A stretch of DNA of 7,188 bases from Anaerolineae bacterium (GTDB taxonomy: Bacteria > Chloroflexota > Anaerolineae > 4572-78 > J111). The position numbers and the translations under genes were made by a program. The notes beneath the pieces are model-generated. The model had not been told where the DNA came from and did no database searches. It was given only the letters and a program-made list of their open reading frames with translations. Shown here piece after piece: positions 1 through 5,862 of this stretch (position 1 is the stretch's first letter; each line of letters begins with the position of its first letter). The stretch spans positions 1 through 7,188 of the forward strand of contig JAGRCC010000399.1 in the NCBI GenBank assembly GCA_020433785.1. Reading direction: 5' to 3'.

Positions 1-1423
1 TGCCCCGAAAGAAGCCCAATGGTGGAGTGAAACTCAAGGCGTTGCCGGCTAGCTGGGCTAAAAAGATGGGCCGGTATTTGGCTTGGGCGATAATTTGGTT
101 CAGGCTGTGTAGGGGTAAAGTGCCATGAACCCGTCGAAAATCAAAGAAAATAGCCGCTTCGAGCAGCGCCTGCGGTTCGGGTTTGTTAATCCAATCGTTA
201 AATAGGATTTGCCAGTGGGCCAGGGGATAGCACCAACGGGTGGCCATGTAGCCGCCGGGGCAGGGCGGAAAGCCGGCTTGCCCCAGTTTGGCCACAACGC
301 GTTCGGCCAAATCGGCGAAATAGGTGTGCGCCGCCGGGGTATCATCACGATAAACCAGGGCGTTGTCCTGATCGGTCAGGAGCAACTGCTCCATGCGCCC
401 CTCGGAGCCAAAAACCAGCCAGGCGTAAGGGGTGGGCGGCGGGCCGAGTTCGGCTTCGGTCATTTTGAGCAGCCGTTTGATCAGCGTATCGTTGAGGCTG
501 GCCACAATGCGCCCGATCTGATCGACCTGCAAGCCGTCGTTAAATAGCGCCTGAACCGTGCGCGTAATTTCCGCACTGTAGTCGACATCCGCCTCGACGG
601 ATTGGAGGTGGTCTAGCTGCTGCAACAAATAGAGCGGGCTTTTGGCCTGGTAACGCAGCAGATCGTGATTGCTGACAATGCCTGTAATTTGCCCACCTTG
701 CGTTAAGGGCAAGTGATCGGCTCGCTCTTCGATCATAAACAGCAGCGCCGCATAGATCGGCGTATCGGCCGGGAGCGATTTGACCGGCTGAACCATAATC
801 TGCTCGACCAGCGTCTCCGGGCTAAGCCCTTCGGCTAAAACGTAGTTGACCAGCGCCTTCATCGTAATAATGCCCAACTCCTCACCCTCGACCAAGACTG
901 AACTAATGCCTTGCTCGCGCATCATCCGGGCCACCTCGCGGATGGGGGTTTGGGGCAGCACCACGGCCGGAGGGCGATGCAGCAAGGTTTCAACGGGCCG
1001 GGCCAGTTCGCTGCCGAGCGTCAGCGTGTCTACCTCCCAGGTTTCGTGGAGTTGTTGGCTCAAGTCTCTCAGAAAGAATTCGGCGAACTCTTGATTGTCG
1101 ATCAATTGGTTGAAGGTAGTTTTGGGGATGACGTATAAGACCACATCGCTGCCGCTGACCGCATCGAATCTTGGCGGGCAGTTCAACAGCATCGACGGAT
1201 AGCCAAACGTTTCACCCACGCCAGCCGTAAAAATTACCTCGCCCCGGTGTAGAAACCGGACGACACCTTCCCGGATTAGGTAAAAATATTGGCTCGAAGC
1301 GCCGTCTTGCCGGAGGATATACGTGCCGGGCAGGAAGTGGAGAACCTGAAACGTTTGCTCGATGAGTTCAAGTTCTTGGGGTTCTAAATATTCAAATGGA
1401 GGACAGACTTTTACGAAATCCAT
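1..1423 (-). CDS. Partial cNMP-binding / CBS-pair / DUF294 nucleotidyltransferase-like signalling protein
   Basis: The frame is open from the ATG at 1423 to the left edge, giving 474 residues with no stop; the C-terminus lies outside the window. Residues about 10-125 form a cyclic-nucleotide-binding beta-roll (LPGTYILRQDG, then GVGETFGYPS). Residues about 146-200 and 206-262 are two CBS motifs, ending in GIVSNHDLLRY. Residues about 335-360 hold the DUF294/GlnD-like nucleotidyltransferase signature FGSEGRMEQ then TDQDNALVY, with Asp351 and Asp353 as likely metal ligands. The rest should be the start of the DUF294 C-terminal domain. Family members are usually a little over 600 residues, so roughly 150 are missing. 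This is a predicted cytoplasmic regulator, probably sensing nucleotides through the CBS pair; the substrate of the transferase domain is unknown. The phosphate-binding cassette reads FGY rather than FGE, so cAMP binding is doubtful. The start is supported by AGGTGA five bases upstream. It lies downstream of the PBP gene on the same strand but across a 216-bp gap, so it is probably transcribed separately. Confidence 0.9.
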   Translation of the reverse strand, partial: MDFVKVCPPFEYLEPQELELIEQTFQVLHFLPGTYILRQDGASSQYFYLIREGVVRFLHRGEVIFTAGVGETFGYPSMLLNCPPRFDAVSGSDVVLYVIPKTTFNQLIDNQEFAEFFLRDLSQQLHETWEVDTLTLGSELARPVETLLHRPPAVVLPQTPIREVARMMREQGISSVLVEGEELGIITMKALVNYVLAEGLSPETLVEQIMVQPVKSLPADTPIYAALLFMIEERADHLPLTQGGQITGIVSNHDLLRYQAKSPLYLLQQLDHLQSVEADVDYSAEITRTVQALFNDGLQVDQIGRIVASLNDTLIKRLLKMTEAELGPPPTPYAWLVFGSEGRMEQLLLTDQDNALVYRDDTPAAHTYFADLAERVVAKLGQAGFPPCPGGYMATRWCYPLAHWQILFNDWINKPEPQALLEAAIFFDFRRVHGTLPLHSLNQIIAQAKYRPIFLAQLAGNALSFTPPLGFFRG

Positions 1424-1428
1424 GGGCT

Positions 1429-1434
1429 TCACCT
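1429..1434 (-). promoter_or_regulatory. Ribosome binding site of the cNMP/CBS/DUF294 gene
   Basis: On the minus strand AGGTGA sits five bases before the ATG at 1423. It supports this ATG as the true start; no competing in-frame start with a better site was seen. Confidence 0.7.
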
Positions 1435-1599
1435 TTGGAACCCTTGATTAAGATCACTGATAAGCGATTACTGGCGAAGTTGAGTTGCTTTTGGCTGGGT
1501 CTTTGTGAGGAAATCTGACGTTAGTTGAAGTCAGAGGAATGCTACTGGCTGTTATTGGTCAGTGGCCGAATGCACGTAAATTTTTAATAACGCTTAAGT

Positions 1600-1628
1600 A
1601 GTTTACCTTGAGGGGAAGGTAGTGTCAA
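1600..1628 (-). promoter_or_regulatory. Candidate sigma-70-type promoter for the DUF294 gene
   Basis: On the minus strand a perfect -35 box TTGACA (1623-1628) is followed 17 bp later by TAAACT (1600-1605), which matches the -10 consensus at four of six positions. It begins 12 bp past the PBP stop codon and would give a leader of roughly 170 bases before the ATG at 1423. The -35 match and the spacing are good and the -10 is mediocre. The predicted spacer overlaps the hairpin at 1604-1621. Confidence 0.45.
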
Positions 1629-1639
1629 ACTAATTGAAT

Positions 1640-4522
1640 TCAAAACCCTGGCCCACCCTGGGGCGGGATCGCTACCGGCGCGAACGGATCGTCCGGCTCG
1701 GGCGTCGTCTCTGGCGGGGCTTCAAAGGTATCAGAGGTGATGGCCGCGGGCGAGATGGTCGCGGTGATGGGGGCGGTGACAGTTAGCGGGCCGGATGAGA
1801 TCGGCGTGTAGGTGGGTGGGGGCGTGGTTACGGGATTCTGCGGCGAGATGGCCTCGGTCGGATTGTCGACCAGGATGCGAATGCGGGCGTCGGTGAAGCC
1901 GCCGATTTGATCGGACACGACTAGGCGCAGCGTATAAGGGCCGTTTGCGATTTGAGTAGTGTCGAAGGTGCCCAGCAGGCCGCGTCGCACCAGTTGATAA
2001 TTAGGCCCTTGAATGGTGATGAAGGACTGCGGATTGGTGCCCTGGCCCAACTCCAACTCGTAGTAAGAGATTTTTGGGGCGACGATGGCGCCTTCGATGT
2101 TAACCGTCCCCCGGACGCTGCCATTATCAATGGGCCGGGTGATGCTGGCCGCCAGGTCGCGCGAGGGGCAGGATTGGGCCGGCGGCTGTTCGATGTTATG
2201 CTCGATGGCCCAGGCGCGGGCTTCCGGCGGAAAGATGCGGAAGTGGCGTAGCTCGACGTTGCCCCGGCAAAATTTGTTGACGCGGAGATTGGTGTTGAGA
2301 TCGATCTCAACATATTGGTGAAAATCGTGATCCGGGCCGAGGGGCGGCTGCTGATTATAGAAGATTTCAGGGCGTGTCTGGGGGCAAAGTTCGCTGGGCA
2401 GTGTGCCGGAATCGGCGCAAACCTCCATTTCCACAATCGAACCCGGCCGGGGAAAGTCGCGCACCGGCAGATTTTGATGAGCGGTCTCCATAAAATTGTG
2501 CCAGATATGGCCGGCCCCGGTCAACCCATCGACGCCATCCATCGGTCGATTATCGGCATTGCCAACCCACACGCCGGTCACAATATTGGGGGTATAGCCG
2601 ATGGTCCAGCTATCGCGGAAGTCGTTGGTAGTGCCGGTTTTGACCGCCGCCGGTCGGCCGATCTGTAAAATCCGGTCAGGATCGAACTCGGTGGTGCGGG
2701 CCTGGTTATCGGCCAAAATATCGGTGATGAGGTAGGCATGGGCTTCATTCAGTACTCGGCGCGATGGATGGCGCAGCGGTTCGATCTCGCGGCCAAAGTT
2801 ATCGGTGATTTTCAGAATGGTCGTCGGCTGAAGCAATATGCCTTGATTGGCCATGGCCTGGTAGGCGTTGGTCATCTCCAGCAGCGAGACTTCGCCGCTG
2901 CCCAGCGCCAGCGGCAGGCCATAATCCTCCCGGTTCAAGGTGCTGATGCCCAAGCGATAGGCCATTTCTTTGAGCGCGCTGATCTTGACCGCCTCCAGTG
3001 TTTTTATGGCCGGAATGTTGTACGAGTTCGCCAGCGCGGTGCGCACAGTGACCGGTCCATGAAATTGACCATCAACATTGCGCGGACGATAGACGTTGCC
3101 GTTGTCATCGGGGTACTCCACCGGCACGTCCCACAGCAGGGTGCTGGGCGTCCAGCCTAACCGCTCGAATGCGGCCAGGTAGGTTAGCGGTTTGATGGTG
3201 GAGGCCGGCTGGCGCAGGCTGGTCACGATGTTGACCTGGCCGTCGATCGTCTCATCGCGGAAGTTGCGGCTGCCGACCAAAGCTAAAATGCGGCCGGTGG
3301 CCGGGTCCATGGCGATGAGCGCCCCGTTGGTCACGTGGCGATCGGCCAGTTCAGCCACGCGCCGCTCTACGGCCTGTTCGGCGGCGGCTTGCATCGAGGC
3401 GTCAAGGGAGGTATAAACGCGCAGACCGGCCTGGTAAATATACGTGGCCGGTACATTCTGCTCCAACTCTTCGCGGACTAGGGTCACGAAGTGGGGCGCT
3501 TCCAGCGGAAAATTGAGATCGCGAAAGGTAACCGGGGTGGCGGCAGCCTCGCGGGCTTGGGCCAGCGTGATGTATCCGGCCTCGACCATCAAGCCCAGAA
3601 CGACTTGCTGGCGGCCTTTGGCCCCATCCGGGTTGTGGTAAGGATCGTAAATGGCGGGCGATTGGGGCAGCCCGGCCAGCATCGCCGCTTCCGGCAGGGT
3701 GAGATCGCGGGCCGATTTGCCGAAATAGGTTTGGGCGGCTGCCTCGACGCCGTAGGAATGGTTGCCGTAGTAAATCTGGTTGAAATAGATTTCCAGAATT
3801 TGGTCTTTGGTGTAGCGCCGGTTAATCTCCATCGCCAGAACGGCTTCACGCAGCTTGCGGGAGAAGGAGCGTTCGGTGCGTTCTTTAGGCGTCAAAAAGA
3901 CGTTGCGAGCCAGTTGCTGAGTGATAGTGCTGGCCCCGGACACAATCTCTTTCTCCGACAGGTTGGAAAACGTAGCCCGCATAATGGCGATGGGATCGAC
4001 GCCGACGTTGAGATAGAAAAAGCGATCTTCAGTGGCCAGGGTGGCGTTGACGAGGTGGGGTGAAATCCGGTCGAGCGAAATGTTGGTGCGCCGCCCGCCG
4101 GTGGGGTCGATAATCTCCCACAGCAGGTTGCCCTCCCGATCGAGAATTTGGGTTGTAGCGAATTGGAGGGAGCGCGAGCGCAGCTCTTCGGCGGGTGGCA
4201 GTTGAACCGCAATCCAGGCGTAGCCGGTAGCGCCTACAATAACCAGCGTACTGACCAAAATCAACAACAGCGAGGCAATGTTCACGCCGGTAATCAAATT
4301 CCGTCGCCAGGGCGGGTCGGCCTCAATACCAACCGGCGGATAGAGCGGCCCGGCTTCCGGCCAGTCGTTCTGCGGGGCGTTAGGTTGACTAAATGGTTGG
4401 TCGGTCTGCCGCAGCTTGAAGGGGCGGTATTTTGCCTCCTGATGCCAACTCACCAAGTCTTGCAGGCTTTTCTTTGGAGGCGTTGGCAAGTCTTCAAACT
4501 GAGGCGGCTGATGATCGCTCAT
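1640..4522 (-). CDS. Class A penicillin-binding protein (GT51 glycosyltransferase / transpeptidase) with Ig-like C-terminal domain
   Basis: This 960-residue bifunctional peptidoglycan synthase polymerises lipid II into glycan strands and crosslinks stem peptides on the outer face of the cytoplasmic membrane. A Pro-rich cytoplasmic tail of about 76 residues precedes one membrane anchor (about 77-105). The GT51 domain (about 115-295) has ATEDRFFY with catalytic Glu165, GASTITQQLARN (196-207), RKLREAVLAMEINRRYTK and EIYFNQIYYG with Glu244. The transpeptidase domain (about 398-675) has the nucleophile motif STIK (Ser441, Lys444), SYN (500-502) and KTGTT (628-632). All catalytic residues are present. 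After a cysteine-containing linker (Cys702, 713, 752, 785), residues about 793-887 form an Ig-like domain (ITRPIDNGSVRG, then YTLRLVVSD), followed by a Thr/Pro-rich tail of about 70 residues. The ATG at 4522 is the first in frame, but no clear Shine-Dalgarno precedes it. It lies 15 bp after the TPR lipoprotein stop, so it is probably translated by coupling within one transcript. Confidence 0.97.
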   Translation of the reverse strand: MSDHQPPQFEDLPTPPKKSLQDLVSWHQEAKYRPFKLRQTDQPFSQPNAPQNDWPEAGPLYPPVGIEADPPWRRNLITGVNIASLLLILVSTLVIVGATGYAWIAVQLPPAEELRSRSLQFATTQILDREGNLLWEIIDPTGGRRTNISLDRISPHLVNATLATEDRFFYLNVGVDPIAIMRATFSNLSEKEIVSGASTITQQLARNVFLTPKERTERSFSRKLREAVLAMEINRRYTKDQILEIYFNQIYYGNHSYGVEAAAQTYFGKSARDLTLPEAAMLAGLPQSPAIYDPYHNPDGAKGRQQVVLGLMVEAGYITLAQAREAAATPVTFRDLNFPLEAPHFVTLVREELEQNVPATYIYQAGLRVYTSLDASMQAAAEQAVERRVAELADRHVTNGALIAMDPATGRILALVGSRNFRDETIDGQVNIVTSLRQPASTIKPLTYLAAFERLGWTPSTLLWDVPVEYPDDNGNVYRPRNVDGQFHGPVTVRTALANSYNIPAIKTLEAVKISALKEMAYRLGISTLNREDYGLPLALGSGEVSLLEMTNAYQAMANQGILLQPTTILKITDNFGREIEPLRHPSRRVLNEAHAYLITDILADNQARTTEFDPDRILQIGRPAAVKTGTTNDFRDSWTIGYTPNIVTGVWVGNADNRPMDGVDGLTGAGHIWHNFMETAHQNLPVRDFPRPGSIVEMEVCADSGTLPSELCPQTRPEIFYNQQPPLGPDHDFHQYVEIDLNTNLRVNKFCRGNVELRHFRIFPPEARAWAIEHNIEQPPAQSCPSRDLAASITRPIDNGSVRGTVNIEGAIVAPKISYYELELGQGTNPQSFITIQGPNYQLVRRGLLGTFDTTQIANGPYTLRLVVSDQIGGFTDARIRILVDNPTEAISPQNPVTTPPPTYTPISSGPLTVTAPITATISPAAITSDTFEAPPETTPEPDDPFAPVAIPPQGGPGF

Positions 4523-4537
4523 AAGGCAAACAGGATG

Positions 4538-5710
4538 CTATTGAGCTGCTGCTAATTCGTCAATTTGAGTTTGGGCCGCGTTTTTTTGGAGATCGTCGCC
4601 AAGGATCAAAACCTCATTGAAATCAAGTTTGGCTAAGGACGTTTCGCCGATGGTTTGGTAGGTGCGGCCCCGGTCTAAATAGGCATCGGCATTGGCCGGA
4701 TCGATTTTAATGGCTTCGGTGTAATCGGCGATAGCCTGATCGTACACTTCTTTATCGGCAAAGGCGTTAGCCCGGTTGTAGTAGGGCCAACTGAGCGGGC
4801 TATGCCCCAGTTCGATAGCTTTGGTGTAGTCGGCGATGGCTAGATCGTATTCGCCGATTTTGCGGTAGGTCAGACCACGGCTGTTGTAGATATACGCCAG
4901 CGGCTCGTACTCCAACTCAATGGCGCGGGTATAATCGGCGATTGCTTCCTCGTTTTTGCCGGTGTAGTAGTAGGTATTGGCCCGATTGTAGTAGGGCAGG
5001 CCCAGCGGATCGTAATTGAGTTCAATCGATTTGGTGAAATCGTCAATAGCCGTGGCATAATCTTGCTGCGTGTAGTAAATATAGCCCCGGTTGTAATAAG
5101 CACTGGCCAGTGGCTCGTAGCCCAATTCGATGGCTTTAGTGTAATCGGCCAGGGTGCCTTCCATCTCCCGGCGAGTGTAACGGTCTTCGGCGCGGGCGAA
5201 GTAAGCGGCGGCATCGGCCAATGGAATGTCGGTGGGTTCGGGCGTAACTGTGGGGACCACAGGCGTTGAGGTCGGCGTCGGCTCAACGGTCACCACCGGG
5301 CCTTCCACCTGGATGACCGCGGCGCGCTGAACCACCTGATCACCGTAGGTAATGGTTAAGGCAATTTGGTAGCTGCCGGGGGCGTTGGGCGCCTGATAGG
5401 TGATGCAGCAGGTCCCTTGCCCCTGGGTAATCTCGCCACCGGAGGTTGTCCAGCGATATTGAATGGGAATCTCCGCGCCCACAATTTGAACGACGCCCAC
5501 CTGGGCATCGGTGGTGTCGCCAACAATCAGTTGGGCGTTGCCGACAAAGAGTTCGCTGACGTTTTCTTCCACGGAAATAGGCGTGGCGGTTGGCGTCGGC
5601 TGGGCAGCAATGTAGGTGTCGAGATAGCTTTGGACCGAGTTGCAGCCCAGTAAAGCCAGGCCCAGAATAACCATAATTTTCCATAGTAAGCGTTTGTATG
5701 GGTCAGCCAT
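4538..5710 (-). CDS. TPR-repeat lipoprotein with Ig/PKD-like domain
   Basis: The ATG at 5710 gives 390 residues. It is preferred over the in-frame ATG at 5758 because AGGAG lies four bases before it, it places a proper signal peptide at the N-terminus, and the upstream ATG falls inside the predicted -10 box. The signal peptide (Lys/Arg, then a hydrophobic stretch about 8-20) ends in the lipobox LLGC, so Cys23 should be lipidated and the protein anchored to the outer face of the membrane. A Thr/Pro linker (about 37-46) leads to a beta-rich Ig/PKD-like domain (about 50-137; YRWTTSGGEI, then YQAPNAPGSYQIALTI) that carries a Cys101-Cys102 pair. A second TP-rich linker (about 141-162) leads to six TPR repeats (167-373) of the form AIADYTKAIEL. 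Such repeats bind proteins; no enzymatic motif is visible. The gene is first in a probable operon with the class A PBP, so a role in cell-wall synthesis is inferred. The partner is unproven. Confidence 0.93.
   Translation of the reverse strand: MADPYKRLLWKIMVILGLALLGCNSVQSYLDTYIAAQPTPTATPISVEENVSELFVGNAQLIVGDTTDAQVGVVQIVGAEIPIQYRWTTSGGEITQGQGTCCITYQAPNAPGSYQIALTITYGDQVVQRAAVIQVEGPVVTVEPTPTSTPVVPTVTPEPTDIPLADAAAYFARAEDRYTRREMEGTLADYTKAIELGYEPLASAYYNRGYIYYTQQDYATAIDDFTKSIELNYDPLGLPYYNRANTYYYTGKNEEAIADYTRAIELEYEPLAYIYNSRGLTYRKIGEYDLAIADYTKAIELGHSPLSWPYYNRANAFADKEVYDQAIADYTEAIKIDPANADAYLDRGRTYQTIGETSLAKLDFNEVLILGDDLQKNAAQTQIDELAAAQ
4592..5212 (-). repeat. Six tandem TPR-coding repeats, 105-bp period
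   Basis: The six TPR units of the lipoprotein recur every 35 residues (105 bp), one residue longer than the canonical 34, with an extra turn of the form Y-x-P-L between units. The DNA is still similar. The 17-base segment at 4771-4787 matches that at 4981-4997 at 16 of 17 positions, 210 bp apart, and the first ten bases of the same segment recur at 5086-5095, 105 bp further on. In protein, repeats 3 and 5 share PYYNRAN, while repeats 2 and 4 have a YNRG or NSRG form, which suggests duplication of a two-repeat unit. Confidence 0.85.
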
Positions 5711-5713
5711 AAG

Positions 5714-5720
5714 TCTCCTC
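5714..5720 (-). promoter_or_regulatory. Ribosome binding site that fixes the TPR lipoprotein start
   Basis: On the minus strand GAGGAGA precedes the ATG at 5710, with its AGGAG core four bases away. The alternative ATG at 5758 has no Shine-Dalgarno. This site therefore decides the start. Confidence 0.8.
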
Positions 5721-5756
5721 GCCTCAAGGGGTAAGCCAACGGATTGGGTCTCTCTC

Positions 5757-5785
5757 ATTATAGTGGATTTACGTAGTTATGACAA
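5757..5785 (-). promoter_or_regulatory. Strong sigma-70-type promoter of the TPR lipoprotein / PBP operon
   Basis: On the minus strand TTGTCA (5780-5785, five of six consensus bases) and TATAAT (5757-5762, perfect) are 17 bp apart. Transcription would begin near 5749-5751, giving a leader of about 40 bases before the ATG at 5710. The -10 hexamer overlaps the upstream in-frame ATG at 5758, which therefore cannot be used from this promoter. Confidence 0.8.
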
Positions 5786-5802
5786 CCTGTTTTTTTGAAT
5801 GT

Positions 5803-5814
5803 AGGGCAAGCCCT
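5803..5814. promoter_or_regulatory. 12-bp inverted repeat between divergent promoters, possible operator
   Basis: AGGGCAAGCCCT is a perfect 5-bp inverted repeat around a 2-base centre. It lies between the two divergent -35 boxes and touches the first base of the rightward one. This position suits a shared regulator site, but the element is short and could be chance. No regulator gene is in the window. Confidence 0.3.
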
Positions 5815-5842
5815 TTTCATCCCATCCAAAGATCGGTATAAT
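5814..5842 (+). promoter_or_regulatory. Sigma-70-type promoter of the pentapeptide / DUF1638 operon
   Basis: TTTTCA (5814-5819, four of six consensus bases) and a perfect TATAAT (5837-5842) are 17 bp apart. The expected transcription start near 5849 gives a leader of about 14 bases before the GTG at 5863, just enough to hold the GGAGGT at 5850-5855. That agreement supports both the promoter and the revised start. Confidence 0.65.
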
Positions 5843-5849
5843 CATAGAT

Positions 5850-5855
5850 GGAGGT
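5850..5855 (+). promoter_or_regulatory. Ribosome binding site that fixes the pentapeptide gene start
   Basis: A perfect GGAGGT ends seven bases before the GTG at 5863. It overlaps the alternative ATG at 5848, which has no ribosome binding site of its own and would sit at the predicted transcription start. Confidence 0.8.
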
Positions 5856-5862
5856 CCCGACC

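Larger units (their letters stand above)
1424..1639. other. Intergenic gap between PBP and DUF294 genes
   Basis: No credible gene lies in these 216 bp. Three weak structures can be seen. First, an 18-base hairpin at 1604-1621 has a perfect 6-bp stem (TACCTT/AAGGTA) and a 6-base loop, but no T-run follows it on the minus strand, so it is a poor intrinsic terminator for the PBP gene. Second, a 6-bp stem TCTGAC/GTCAGA at 1514-1535 has a 10-base loop. Third, a weaker stem with one wobble pair lies near 1544-1563. The last two would lie in the leader of the DUF294 gene if it is transcribed from the candidate promoter at 1600-1628. No riboswitch or tRNA fold was recognised. Confidence 0.5.

Noticed and set aside
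209..547. Plus-strand open frame of 112 codons
   Set aside because: It lies antisense to the nucleotidyltransferase part of the DUF294 gene, where recognisable motifs are on the minus strand. It shows no domain or ribosome binding site.
846..1138. Two overlapping plus-strand open frames
   Set aside because: Both are antisense to the CBS region of the DUF294 gene, have low-complexity composition and show no family signature.
1604..1621. Hairpin as intrinsic terminator of the PBP operon
   Set aside because: The stem is only 6 bp and no T-run follows it on the minus strand, so it does not meet the usual pattern.
1921..2436. Minus-strand open frame of 171 codons in another frame of the PBP gene
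   Set aside because: It overlaps the PBP C-terminal region completely, and its translation is Arg/Ser/Pro-rich, as expected of a frame-shifted shadow.
3491..4063. Plus-strand open frame of 190 codons
   Set aside because: It is the complement of the GT51 domain of the PBP, whose catalytic motifs fix the coding strand. Long antisense frames are common in GC-rich genes.
4592..5212. CRISPR array or non-coding tandem repeat
   Set aside because: The 105-bp period encodes TPR helices in one continuous frame, and the repeats are divergent with no unique spacers.
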